Origin: Burkholderia sp. H160
GTDB lineage: Bacteria; Pseudomonadota; Gammaproteobacteria; Burkholderiales; Burkholderiaceae
DNA: 64,000 nucleotides
Direction: 5' to 3'
Assembly: GCA_000173575.1 (NCBI GenBank)
Contig: ABYL01000010.1
Location: 1 to 64,000, forward strand
In this document: piece after piece, positions 39,301 to 47,035 of the stretch
Position numbering within the stretch: position 1 is the first letter of the stretch
Layout: every line of letters starts with the position of its first letter
Made by a program: the position numbers and the translations under genes
The notes under the pieces: model-generated
The model's input: only the letters and a program-made list of their open reading frames with translations
Told to the model about the DNA's origin: nothing
The model's database searches: none

Positions 39301-39698
39301 CGTCATCCGAAGCAATGCTGGAGTTCATTAACGCCGTTGCGCAGAAATGTGCCTCGCTGCGTGCGGGTGGACTTACTCCAGTGGTCCTTGTCGGCCGCTC
39401 CGCCGCAGGCGTATATTTGCGTCCACACCGCTGGGGTACACAACCGTGGCAATGTCCGCTCCCGGCAGAAATCACGGTTTTGTCGGGGAATGCCGCCGGC
39501 GGCTTCGCGCACGTGAACGGAACGCCGGTGTATGAGTTCGATACGCCGAACGGCGACTGCTATGTTCTTTCAGATGTTCTACTACATACGCTGACTGCGG
39601 TGGGCGCCGATGCGCCTTCGGCACTTTCCGTCGATTGGAACCAACTGAATGAAGAGCAGCTTCAGTTCACAGTCTGCTTTGCGGGGGAGTTTGTGTGA
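36381..39698 (+). CDS. Large membrane-anchored hypothetical protein
   Basis: 1105 residues from a TTG start (AGGGG five bases upstream). Four hydrophobic segments occur near the N-terminus (about 54-73, 103-124, 148-163, 171-198). They are followed by about 900 residues without membrane helices, presumably cytoplasmic. No ATPase, nuclease or protease motif was recognised in the soluble part. Membrane anchor plus a large sensor-like body is common among phage-defence effectors. The next gene, a PD-(D/E)XK protein, starts 270 nt downstream on the same strand. Partnership with it is inferred from order only. Confidence 0.7.
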   Translation: MVSTLLAILPAWATGRIEPKARSEVRKWTKNNATLRTLRYGRFRRVLIASSDRPVTFAFFAGVIAAAIAYIADNQKFVKFLHIPAPALKSDFDFAAYTGVPWAVQATLVALVYPIVLSFIALMLQRRAHSTAALRAYVLDSAVVPAGASSVGLLVFMGGEYFASPYAAVKDMAVLMAPLLVMNGTWLLINVLLTGFFLSRTIRFIQEEEQQHVFSRVAVDVALRAELTSAVKQHVFANAAQSEWDFPGFSRGNEREPQVVMYSLESAKAAVTCDLRASRTLKDVHLHLLCIVARRWSQRAAAMADAGKRKAPRLVFRPRIGEAYSGEVALCSVEDGPSLTFLEQALVRSAFWFRSSRQAALSLSTRKMLEEIGGEVETLAEGGRFNAAQERLRDMLRLHETLLLACAADAEGLTGNAATIGTSPYSWGDDTFELNWLYSYRDIGRVAVANLEEDPRLFRALAVVPASISAALPSRPAKLLIDAQLVGMNLMYQLANWWTHKAEATLVPGTPFSGTLPAPLGKVYENAVVSFIGSWGYITVDVPDSDEGNDVEVWQALQSRASVYARHIQNSALLFLNAVARRDDIGSTWFLENFLKWWGNRSYDLDCADVEYDYRVNDVTLRLAEKSWVEASEFLWDGGEPISIDFANKALNLALRKCWESFRLYMILLLIENAGATPSADNRELKHAAALISGSAQRPGGNVDAWQIESVDGVLNRLLSELFGVETDVARINGFAESLRWESEKPEVSGWIYSSSAAPADLESMTRAHAILLVALAERRRPSPDTSKALIERWWKDIDKLDSVASFLVNLRKEVLSPAFDAIGPVVTILQSHLNKDHSFRVGRLAVAKEAKNLAKVSRHERRITLRALPVATDAIARLTKGVELLVFDPSKLPGPVRALRYDAKLKAPKLSRSFVSEKRRYQAGFEKGADEGFVKFVANHVRGYLVFRAFNALLDRIDAQPVNRPDLRTDFQASSEAMLEFINAVAQKCASLRAGGLTPVVLVGRSAAGVYLRPHRWGTQPWQCPLPAEITVLSGNAAGGFAHVNGTPVYEFDTPNGDCYVLSDVLLHTLTAVGADAPSALSVDWNQLNEEQLQFTVCFAGEFV

Positions 39699-39968
39699 CC
39701 GTCAGGTTAGCGTGGTACGGTGCGCATCCCAGACGTCCCCTCAAGAATCGGCGCCATCCTCATGGCGAAACTGCGCGACAGCGATTCTGGTGCTCTGTAG
39801 TAACGGAAAGTGGTTCAGGCGGGACTTGTCGCTGTAGACGATATGCCCCCGCGGCCTATGCAACTCGAGCCCTTGCAGAGCCTGGGCTTATGCGTTTAGC
39901 CTGACCGTTGCTGATGCCCAATAAAGTATCGTCGTAAGGTGCTGCTAAATCATCGCCCACTTCGCCCA
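39699..39968. other. Gap after the membrane protein gene
   Basis: About 270 bases. A GTG at 39695 overlaps the preceding stop codon and opens a 69-codon frame, but its composition is not convincing and I do not annotate it as a gene. Confidence 0.3.
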
Positions 39969-42425
39969 ATGAAACTAACGACACACGAACGCGTCGCCCC
40001 GTCGAGTATCGAAGCAGCTGCGGCGCGCCTTGGAACGAGACCGTGGACTGATGACGCAATTCAATTGGAATTGTCCACGTTGCGCGCGCCCGCACCTGAC
40101 GACTACCGCTGGTTCGCTACCGCAATCGAAAGGTCCCTCGTCTCAGGCAATGCGAGGCGTGCCGAGGACTTACTGTGCTTGACACTCAAACTCGCAGAGA
40201 AGACCTTTATAGCGAAAATCAGAAGTAAGGGGCACTTCCGTATGAGCAGGTATCAGTACGACGGTGACCTGTTGCAAAGAGTTCTGACCAGAGTGATAGA
40301 GCGTGCAGGCAAGAATCTGACCGTCGAGACACTCGATTATCTTCGGTCGGTCGTGGCGCTCACCACGTTGTCGAAAGACGCAATGCGCGTCAAACGAAAA
40401 CTGGAGGAAATTCTCCGGAAGAAGAAGTCCGTCGCGCTGAAAAGTGCCTATGCTGAGTTAGATTTGATGTTTCAGATGTCCGAGACAAACGGACGAGACC
40501 CTACATCCGTCGAGCACAGTATTGAAGAACTCGGTGAGGGGCTATCGTTTCTCACCAACTTGTACTTCGACACTGTCAAGGCAGACCCATACTGTTTTAG
40601 TCTTATTGATGAGCAAGGCATCGCATCGGGCGAGTATCGAAGAGCACTTGAGGATGCGATGCTGCTGCGTCAGATTGGTGAAGCGGAAACACTCATTGAC
40701 GCCTACGAGTATCAAGCAATTTTTCAAGATAGTCGAGTCACCATTCAGGCGCGCGACGAGGCGCTCGAGCGAAGCATCCGCTACGGCTACATCCAGTTTG
40801 ACAGCGCGAATGCCTTGATTTCAAATCGGAGCGCGCAATTCCATGCGGAGTTACCGACCTGTGATGCTGCCGTAGACTTGCTCGTGACGCGAGGCGGTCG
40901 ACGTTGGCTCCGCCTCATTACTCATCCCATTCCTCGCTACGGTCTTGCACTTTTTGGGCCATCCGATGGACCAACTCAGTTTCGAGAGCTTCCGTTCCGC
41001 GAAGATGCGGTCCATGTTGATGTGACCGCCTACAACCTTTTCTGCACACCGAATGAACTTCTCGACATGCACCTGAAAAGTGGATTTCCCGTGGAGGAAG
41101 CGAGACAGGCTCAACGATACGTCGATTTCGTGCGCAAACTCTTTTGGCGCGAGTTGCGTGACTTGCATTCTCCAGATGAGCCTATAGCCATGAGAAGTAG
41201 AATTCCTGTGTTCAAGCGGGACGACCTCAGGAGATTTTTTTCCATGTCTGTCCTTCCAGAATATGTCGATGAAGTAATTGATGCCCTTTCTCATTCGAGG
41301 AAAAGTCAAGGATTTCTCGACATCCAGTACCGTCCCATTCTTGAAGTGGACGGTCAGTACGTAGTGCCGATGAATATACTCGGATTTTCGAATGTATTTC
41401 GCAATCTTCTCCAAAGTACTGAATCTCGAATCGCATGGCCCAATGACGAAGACCCCGTGCAGGTCATGCTGGGAAACGCACTCGCTGCAGCAGGTTTCAA
41501 GACCCGTGTTCCATTCCAGACGAAGCACCAAGGCCGCACGCTGGACATCGATGTGCTTGCGATGAAAGGGGATACACTTTATATCTTTGAATGCAAAAAT
41601 CCACTTCATCCGACGGGCATGCATGAACTCCGGAGGTCCCTAAACTATACACAAGAGGCAACAAGTCAGCTCGACCGCGCGATAGCCGCATTCGAGGATA
41701 CCCAAAAGAGAGCTCAATTGTTCCAGAGGTTGGGATGGGCATGCCCGGACGAGCTGCGCATCGCAAGTTGCGTGATGATGGGAAATCGAATGTTCAACGG
41801 CTGGTCCATCGGTCGCCATCCAGTCCGGTCTGTCCGCGAAGCAGTACAAATGCTCGAAAACGGTACCGTGACCATCGGCGGTCACGTATACAGAATCACA
41901 TCTCTGCGCCGGTCGAGCAAGGCGGACCTAGACGACTTCCTGTCGGTGCATTCGATTGCAGTGCAAGTGTTGCGATTGATGTCACCCATTCGACGCAGTT
42001 ACAGGATTGGGCAGTCGTCGTTGACATTCAACACATTCGGGCTGGACCTGGTCAAGCTTGCCTTCGCGGTAGACTCTTCGTTACCTCGGGCGGACCTCAA
42101 AACACCCACGGCGCGGGGCTCCCGGCGAGCCAAACCTGCGCGAATACGAATCCACAAGTCAGTGCGAGCAGGGCCCCGATACTTCGATTTGGAGCAACTG
42201 GCCGTGTGGCTTCGACGTCCCGTGAGGAACGTCAAGAAGGATGTGTATCGTCGACAACGGCGTGTACCGCCGCTCTCTCGCACTCGTGGTCGACAACCAT
42301 TGAGGTGGACTCGCGACGATGTACGGAAGTGGTTTGGAATCGAATCGGAAGTGGAGTTTCAGAGAAGGATGATTCCGCGTTTCAAGGCCGCGAAGGCTCG
42401 AATGAGCGCCACCACCGCGTGGTAA
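39969..42425 (+). CDS. PD-(D/E)XK nuclease-like protein with C-terminal DNA-binding region
   Basis: 818 residues from ATG 39969; GTG 39939 is an alternative start and neither has a strong ribosome site. Around residues 525-545 a restriction-endonuclease core is visible: RTLDIDVLAMKGDTLYIFECKN, the D...(E)CK pattern of NERD/Mrr-type nucleases. The long N-terminal half is helical and unassigned. The last 80 residues are basic with a helix-turn-helix appearance (FDLEQLAVWLRRPVRNVKKDVYRRQRRVPP and WTRDDVRKWFG). Likely a defence nuclease; its upstream neighbour is the large membrane protein. Confidence 0.7.
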   Translation: MKLTTHERVAPSSIEAAAARLGTRPWTDDAIQLELSTLRAPAPDDYRWFATAIERSLVSGNARRAEDLLCLTLKLAEKTFIAKIRSKGHFRMSRYQYDGDLLQRVLTRVIERAGKNLTVETLDYLRSVVALTTLSKDAMRVKRKLEEILRKKKSVALKSAYAELDLMFQMSETNGRDPTSVEHSIEELGEGLSFLTNLYFDTVKADPYCFSLIDEQGIASGEYRRALEDAMLLRQIGEAETLIDAYEYQAIFQDSRVTIQARDEALERSIRYGYIQFDSANALISNRSAQFHAELPTCDAAVDLLVTRGGRRWLRLITHPIPRYGLALFGPSDGPTQFRELPFREDAVHVDVTAYNLFCTPNELLDMHLKSGFPVEEARQAQRYVDFVRKLFWRELRDLHSPDEPIAMRSRIPVFKRDDLRRFFSMSVLPEYVDEVIDALSHSRKSQGFLDIQYRPILEVDGQYVVPMNILGFSNVFRNLLQSTESRIAWPNDEDPVQVMLGNALAAAGFKTRVPFQTKHQGRTLDIDVLAMKGDTLYIFECKNPLHPTGMHELRRSLNYTQEATSQLDRAIAAFEDTQKRAQLFQRLGWACPDELRIASCVMMGNRMFNGWSIGRHPVRSVREAVQMLENGTVTIGGHVYRITSLRRSSKADLDDFLSVHSIAVQVLRLMSPIRRSYRIGQSSLTFNTFGLDLVKLAFAVDSSLPRADLKTPTARGSRRAKPARIRIHKSVRAGPRYFDLEQLAVWLRRPVRNVKKDVYRRQRRVPPLSRTRGRQPLRWTRDDVRKWFGIESEVEFQRRMIPRFKAAKARMSATTAW

Positions 42426-42525
42426 GTCATGGGCGCTATCCTATGATGGTCGCGCCATATTCGGTTCAGCGGCGATTATTTGTAATCGTTGACGATAAAT
42501 TGGCTGGAATTCGAGGTGTGCTCCA

Positions 42526-43680
42526 TTGAAGTCAGAACATATTTACGCAGATAACCTCGCTGAGGTCGTCTGGCTGCGACTGAAGCGGCTTTCCAGCCAT
42601 CAGCTGTGCGCGAAGGTAATTCTCGGACGCTCGCCGTCGATGCCCGAAGCCACCTTAGCGGAAAAGGCGACAGGCATGGCTTGGGCCGTCCGGTCGGCGG
42701 TCGGTTATTGGGAGACGAAGTCCGGTGGACTAAACGCTCGAGTGCTGTCGCGATACTATGCGCTACTTCAGATGTCGATAGCTGAGCAAATTGCTGCCGG
42801 AGATGAAACATCTACGTTGCCAGCAATACAACGGCACACCGAACAGGGACATGGCCTGTTCACCATTGCCTCAGATATGGAAGGGTTTCCAGCAAATTAT
42901 CTGGTCGGGGCCATGAAATCTGGACACTTCGCGGCCTACTGCAAAACGCGCAAGTTGCCAATCGACGAGATTGCCTTTGAGCGTAGGCTTCGCAAGCAGC
43001 CAAACGCTGAGGAGCAGGCACGTCTACTCACATTGGCTGACCTTCTGCGTCGAGTTCCGGAACTCCAGAGGGTGACACAGGAGTACCTTGGCACGTACCC
43101 TTTGGCGTTCCATGTTTCGAAGCGACACGTCTCTGATTTGGAAAAGCAACTTGACCATCTTGGAGTGTCGACCATCGGTAGCTTGTTTGACGCGAAATCG
43201 CTTACGCCAGCGCTAACGACGACATCTTCCATCGCAATATGTCCAGTCGGATACGAGATTACAGCAGAGCAGGCAAACGTCTTGGGCCTTCCTATCAAAG
43301 ACTTTAAGGATACGAAGGATGAGATTTCGGATGCGACACTTCCCATCGGGACGCTGGAGCACGCAGCCACCGAACATTGGTACCAGAGGCTTGACCTCCA
43401 CAAGTCCGGTTATTGCGGCTCCAGCATCATGGCTCCGTATTGGGGAATGCACGATATTTTTACGCTTCACTTCGTCATTCTGTACGCGTTCTCAATAGTA
43501 ACGCGGTACTTGCCGAGCCTCTGGCATGAAATTGAAGACGGAAAATTGGACCACCTTCGCTCTTTACTGGAACACTACCTCGTCATAGTCGACAACGTTC
43601 TCCCGAAGATTGCACTTGAACGCTTGACGGGAGATTCCGTGTATGCGGTGCAATCCGGTTCAATTTTTGGCCCGACATAA
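42526..43680 (+). CDS. YaaC-like protein
   Basis: 384 residues from a TTG start, GAGGTG upstream. The C-terminal third (LHFVILYAFSIVTRYLPSLWHEI, then LEHYLVIVDNVLPKIALERLTG) and the N-terminal helical half (RVLSRYYALLQMSIAEQI) resemble the YaaC family, whose biochemical role is unknown. The gene leads a set of three plus-strand genes (YaaC-like, unknown, reverse transcriptase) with gaps of 28 and 148 nt. The family call is by eye and moderately sure. Confidence 0.55.
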   Translation: MKSEHIYADNLAEVVWLRLKRLSSHQLCAKVILGRSPSMPEATLAEKATGMAWAVRSAVGYWETKSGGLNARVLSRYYALLQMSIAEQIAAGDETSTLPAIQRHTEQGHGLFTIASDMEGFPANYLVGAMKSGHFAAYCKTRKLPIDEIAFERRLRKQPNAEEQARLLTLADLLRRVPELQRVTQEYLGTYPLAFHVSKRHVSDLEKQLDHLGVSTIGSLFDAKSLTPALTTTSSIAICPVGYEITAEQANVLGLPIKDFKDTKDEISDATLPIGTLEHAATEHWYQRLDLHKSGYCGSSIMAPYWGMHDIFTLHFVILYAFSIVTRYLPSLWHEIEDGKLDHLRSLLEHYLVIVDNVLPKIALERLTGDSVYAVQSGSIFGPT

Positions 43681-43708
43681 AAGAACAGCCGCTTCATTGA
43701 AATCACAT

Positions 43709-44566
43709 ATGCACGCTGAGCAATTCAATGCCTTAGAGCAGGAGGCGATTGTCCTCCTAGCTGCCTGGGATATGTTGGCCGGAATGGTGAACTACTCATT
43801 CTTCAAGAAACGGGACCGCACGACCGACGTGGCGTTACTGTTTGCGAACGCGAACGACCGCAGACTGTTTAATATCCTGCTTGGCGACTTCCTTTCTCAG
43901 CCGAACGAGCGAGGCGGCAACAAGAGCTATTTAAACCTGACGCAACCTCCGAAAGCGGGCCGGCCGACAGACTACACCTTTCTGTTCTACCTGCGACAGG
44001 TATGCGCCGCTCCGCACCTCGGCGCTCAAGTCGAGTGTATTGCGAAGCCTCTTGACGCGTTGTCGTCTTGGCTGGAGGGTGAGTGCCTAGTGGAAAAAGT
44101 GTGGTTCGGCGAAATCGATGTGGAGACTGACATTCGCATTGAACGAATCCGCTACATCAAAATCTGTGGTGACATTGCCAAGCACAATTTTTCTCGACTT
44201 CAATCAAACGTCGAAAAGATAATACAGACCCTTAGCAAAAGCGGCGTGGAGATTGATGCCGAGGCGGGATTCAAAGTCCTTCCGGGATTCTACGAGTGGT
44301 TCCACGAAAATATTTTTGTCTACCATTCGAGTCATATAGCGCAGATGCTTAACGACCTTCTGTGGGGAATCTATCTGTACCTCGTACCGGAGTTCCAAAG
44401 GTCGTACAAGGAAGGGCCTCGCGACCTAGCGTACGGTTACCAGTATCCTGTGGGATGCAGTCATTCGTTCGCCCGCTCCGCATATTGGAGCTTGATGAAT
44501 CACGTCCGACGCGGTCCTTACTTGCCACGAATCACGGTCGACCCATCGCTGACGAGCGAGTACTGA
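43709..44566 (+). CDS. Hypothetical protein in the reverse-transcriptase gene set
   Basis: 285 residues from ATG 43709, the Met just after the YaaC-like stop; a longer frame from 43643 would overlap it. Helical, soluble, with segments LEQEAIVLLAAWDMLAGMVNY and RYIKICGDIAKHNFSRLQSNVEKII. The latter has a weak HEPN-like look, but I cannot confirm the Rx4-6H motif. It lies between the YaaC-like gene and the reverse transcriptase and is probably co-transcribed with both. Function not recognised. Confidence 0.6.
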   Translation: MHAEQFNALEQEAIVLLAAWDMLAGMVNYSFFKKRDRTTDVALLFANANDRRLFNILLGDFLSQPNERGGNKSYLNLTQPPKAGRPTDYTFLFYLRQVCAAPHLGAQVECIAKPLDALSSWLEGECLVEKVWFGEIDVETDIRIERIRYIKICGDIAKHNFSRLQSNVEKIIQTLSKSGVEIDAEAGFKVLPGFYEWFHENIFVYHSSHIAQMLNDLLWGIYLYLVPEFQRSYKEGPRDLAYGYQYPVGCSHSFARSAYWSLMNHVRRGPYLPRITVDPSLTSEY

Positions 44567-44714
44567 CATCCTAGCCTCAGCCGCGCCGTGTCTCGTTCAT
44601 TGTGACGTGCACTATCACTATCGCACCGCAACGACAGTATGGAAAGCAGACAAAACGCCAACGTCTCTCGAATGCCAATTCCTTCTACCATACGCAGCCG
44701 TGATTGAGTAACCA

Positions 44715-46370
44715 ATGGCAATCATCCATCACCGTCACATCTACGAAAGCCTCACCCGGTGGAACTATTTCCCGAACCAGAAGGCACCGGTCGGAGAGCT
44801 TCCCCCGAGCGTGTCAACGCGGCAATTCACTCCCGAAGTAGCGGAGCTAGTGGCCTCTTACGACGAACCCAAAGGCCGACGTGGTATTCGCTATGACGAC
44901 GTTTCGTATCTGATGACGCGCCATAACAACGTTCCCCGTGAACTCGCCCTAATTCATCCTCGGCCGTACGCTCGATTGGCCAGAAAAATCTGGGAACATT
45001 GGGACGAGCTTGAACCGCTCGCAAATAGCGAGAACAGCGCCATCAAACCTGAACAGCACCAAGACGGTCGCATGTTCATCATGAATTACGAGGACGCGCA
45101 AACTCGCACGGCAACCGCTCTTGAGACCAGCTTTGCAAAGCGATTCCGTGTGGAAACTGACATCGCCGGGTGTTTTCACAGCATCTACTCTCACTCTATT
45201 CCTTGGGCGACCGTCGGATTCGAACGGGAGAAAGCACGAGTGCGGGACAATGGCGCACCGCATTGGAGCAACGAACTGGACAGTCTCCAAATGGCAGCCA
45301 GGCGCGGAGAGACGGTTGGCCTCGCTGTCGGCCCGGGCACGTCGAGCGTTCTCGTCGAACTAATCCTCGGCCGCGTGGACGACAAGTTACGCCAGTCCGG
45401 CTTTGTTTTTCGCCGTTACATCGACGACTACATTGGCTATTGCGAAACGCACGAGAAAGCAAATGAGTTTCTAACAACCCTTGGGACCGAGCTCGCCGCA
45501 TACAGGCTACGGCTTAATTTGCAGAAAACGACTATCGTCGCACTCCCGGAACCGCTCGTGGAACCGTGGGTCGTAGCACTCGGCTCAGAGCTAAATGGTA
45601 GGGTCGCGCGCGCCGAAGATGGCACGACTCGTATGTTCATTCCTGACGCCGTTCAATATCTCGACTTCGCAACGCGTCTGAATAATGAAACTCGCGACGG
45701 CAGTGTCCTTAAGTATGCGGTTGGTTCGCTGCTTCCACATCTCGATAACAACGCCCTGTTCAGCGTCGCGAGCTACCTTGTAAACCTGAGCTGGCATTAC
45801 CCCGCGCTATTGCCTTACCTCGAAGTCTTGGTGCAGGACGAGCGAGAGCTACTTGCTCCATACAGCGCGCACATAAGCGCAATAATTGTTGAGAATGCCA
45901 AACATCACCGTTCCGATGGCATGGCGTGGCCTCTGCACCTGGCCAAACGCGCAAACATACAGCTGAGCGCGGAAGCGATAGCTAGCGTTATAGCATCGAA
46001 GGATTGTGTCGCGTGTGCTTTACTCTTTGAGCTTCATCAAGCCGATGGCGCCGTTATTGAGTTTGCGCGGGACACGCTAAACACCGGGTATCACGACCGT
46101 GACCAACAGTGGCTGCTTCTTTATCAGCTCTATTATCACGATGTCATCCAACGACCAGGCGATGAATTGAGCTTCGAAATATTACGCGACCACAAAGTGA
46201 ACTTCATTCCGACCAATTCGAATGAAACTGACGCAGAGGCGTACTGCCAATATATCGACAATCCGTTTCGAGAAGAAGAAGAGCTGGTACTGTCGTTGCC
46301 AGAATGGGTCGCGGAGAAAAATAGACAAATTGCCGCTCGCGTTCACGCACAAGACCCACTCCGACAATAA
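44715..46370 (+). CDS. Reverse transcriptase of the Abi/DRT (unknown-group) type
   Basis: 551 residues. RT motif A is VETDIAGCFHSIYSHSI (Asp149), motif B GLAVGPGTSSVLVELIL, motif C FRRYIDDYIGY (Asp237, Asp238) and motif D-E RLRLNLQKTTI, so the catalytic triad is complete. There is no group II intron maturase or endonuclease domain. The last 230 residues form alpha repeats (MAWPLHLAKRANIQLS, WLLLYQLYYHD) as in AbiA/AbiK and defence-associated RTs. It probably gives phage defence, perhaps with the two preceding genes. A subgroup cannot be assigned. A structured non-coding stretch follows within 300 nt. Confidence 0.85.
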   Translation: MAIIHHRHIYESLTRWNYFPNQKAPVGELPPSVSTRQFTPEVAELVASYDEPKGRRGIRYDDVSYLMTRHNNVPRELALIHPRPYARLARKIWEHWDELEPLANSENSAIKPEQHQDGRMFIMNYEDAQTRTATALETSFAKRFRVETDIAGCFHSIYSHSIPWATVGFEREKARVRDNGAPHWSNELDSLQMAARRGETVGLAVGPGTSSVLVELILGRVDDKLRQSGFVFRRYIDDYIGYCETHEKANEFLTTLGTELAAYRLRLNLQKTTIVALPEPLVEPWVVALGSELNGRVARAEDGTTRMFIPDAVQYLDFATRLNNETRDGSVLKYAVGSLLPHLDNNALFSVASYLVNLSWHYPALLPYLEVLVQDERELLAPYSAHISAIIVENAKHHRSDGMAWPLHLAKRANIQLSAEAIASVIASKDCVACALLFELHQADGAVIEFARDTLNTGYHDRDQQWLLLYQLYYHDVIQRPGDELSFEILRDHKVNFIPTNSNETDAEAYCQYIDNPFREEEELVLSLPEWVAEKNRQIAARVHAQDPLRQ

Positions 46371-46449
46371 CGGTTGACTCTCATGCTCGCGGCTCGCTGT
46401 TCGGGACAAACTTGCCGAGTGCGAGAAGGCCAACTCTATTCACCCTAGG

Positions 46450-46474
46450 TTGACGTCCTCCCCGCTCTGAAGGC
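46450..46474 (-). mobile_element. Possible remnant of an IS200/IS605-type element end
   Basis: The plus strand begins TTGACGTCCTCCCCG and continues through CTCTGAAGGC. This closely follows the conserved right end of tnpB-bearing IS605/IS1341 elements, where the string is part of a hairpin, but here the second arm of the hairpin is missing. No transposase or TnpB frame is visible to the right. The match is from memory. Confidence 0.3.
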
Positions 46475-46582
46475 AAGTGTCTCCTCGGCCGCTACGCGGT
46501 CAGGCGCGGCGCCGTCCCGGCGCTGCTGCGATTCGAAGCATCGACTCCGCGCTCCTTTGTCCATCGTTGTGTGTCCGGCTTA

Positions 46583-46660
46583 GCGGCACTAACCACACCG
46601 CAGCAAAGCTGCAGGATTTCCGGGGCCTTTCTTTTGTTCCCGAACGCCAGTTAGTGCCGC
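46583..46660. repeat. Inverted repeat enclosing two hairpins, possible structured RNA
   Basis: GCGGCACTAAC (46583-46593) pairs perfectly with GTTAGTGCCGC (46650-46660). Inside lie GCAGC-AAA-GCTGC and a CGGG/CCCG stem, giving a three-way-junction fold. It starts about 210 nt after the reverse transcriptase stop. It could be an RT-associated RNA or part of a decayed insertion element. Confidence 0.4.
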
Positions 46661-47035
46661 ACCGAACATATCCGCACCTCGTTTCGCGTTAGGTTAGCGC
46701 AGCCTAGAAAAGAAGAACGGGGACAACAAGGGGCGCGCTTTCAGCATCATTACGCTGCTCGCAGTTAGTACCGTCGCGCAAGCACAATGGATTGGCGGTG
46801 CGCGGTCGGTCTATGAGTACACATGGGGCTAGCCGGTGCCGCAGAAACATCGCAATGTCCTCTAGAAACGACCAATCAGGCAGCAGAATGATGACTGGCC
46901 TGCGCCCGTGGCGTAGCGCGGCCCGGATATTTGAGTTTCTGGATGGCCCTTTCATCCCGCGTTGAATAATTACGTATGCACATACTTCATTTGGACTTCA
47001 CTGTAGTTCGCTCTTTCTTACCAAGGAGAATTAAA

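Larger units (their letters stand above)
46371..47035. other. Non-coding region after the reverse transcriptase
   Basis: About 665 bases without a convincing gene. It contains an IS200/IS605-end-like string (46450-46474), a strong nested inverted repeat (46583-46660), and an AT-rich promoter-like stretch before the secreted protein gene. Some defence RTs use a neighbouring RNA as template, so this is the first place to look for one. Confidence 0.5.

Noticed and set aside
39695..39904. 69-codon frame starting in a GTGA overlap with the membrane protein gene
   Set aside because: The overlap suggests coupling, but the product is Arg/Pro/Cys-rich and looks like a shadow; no conserved feature was seen.
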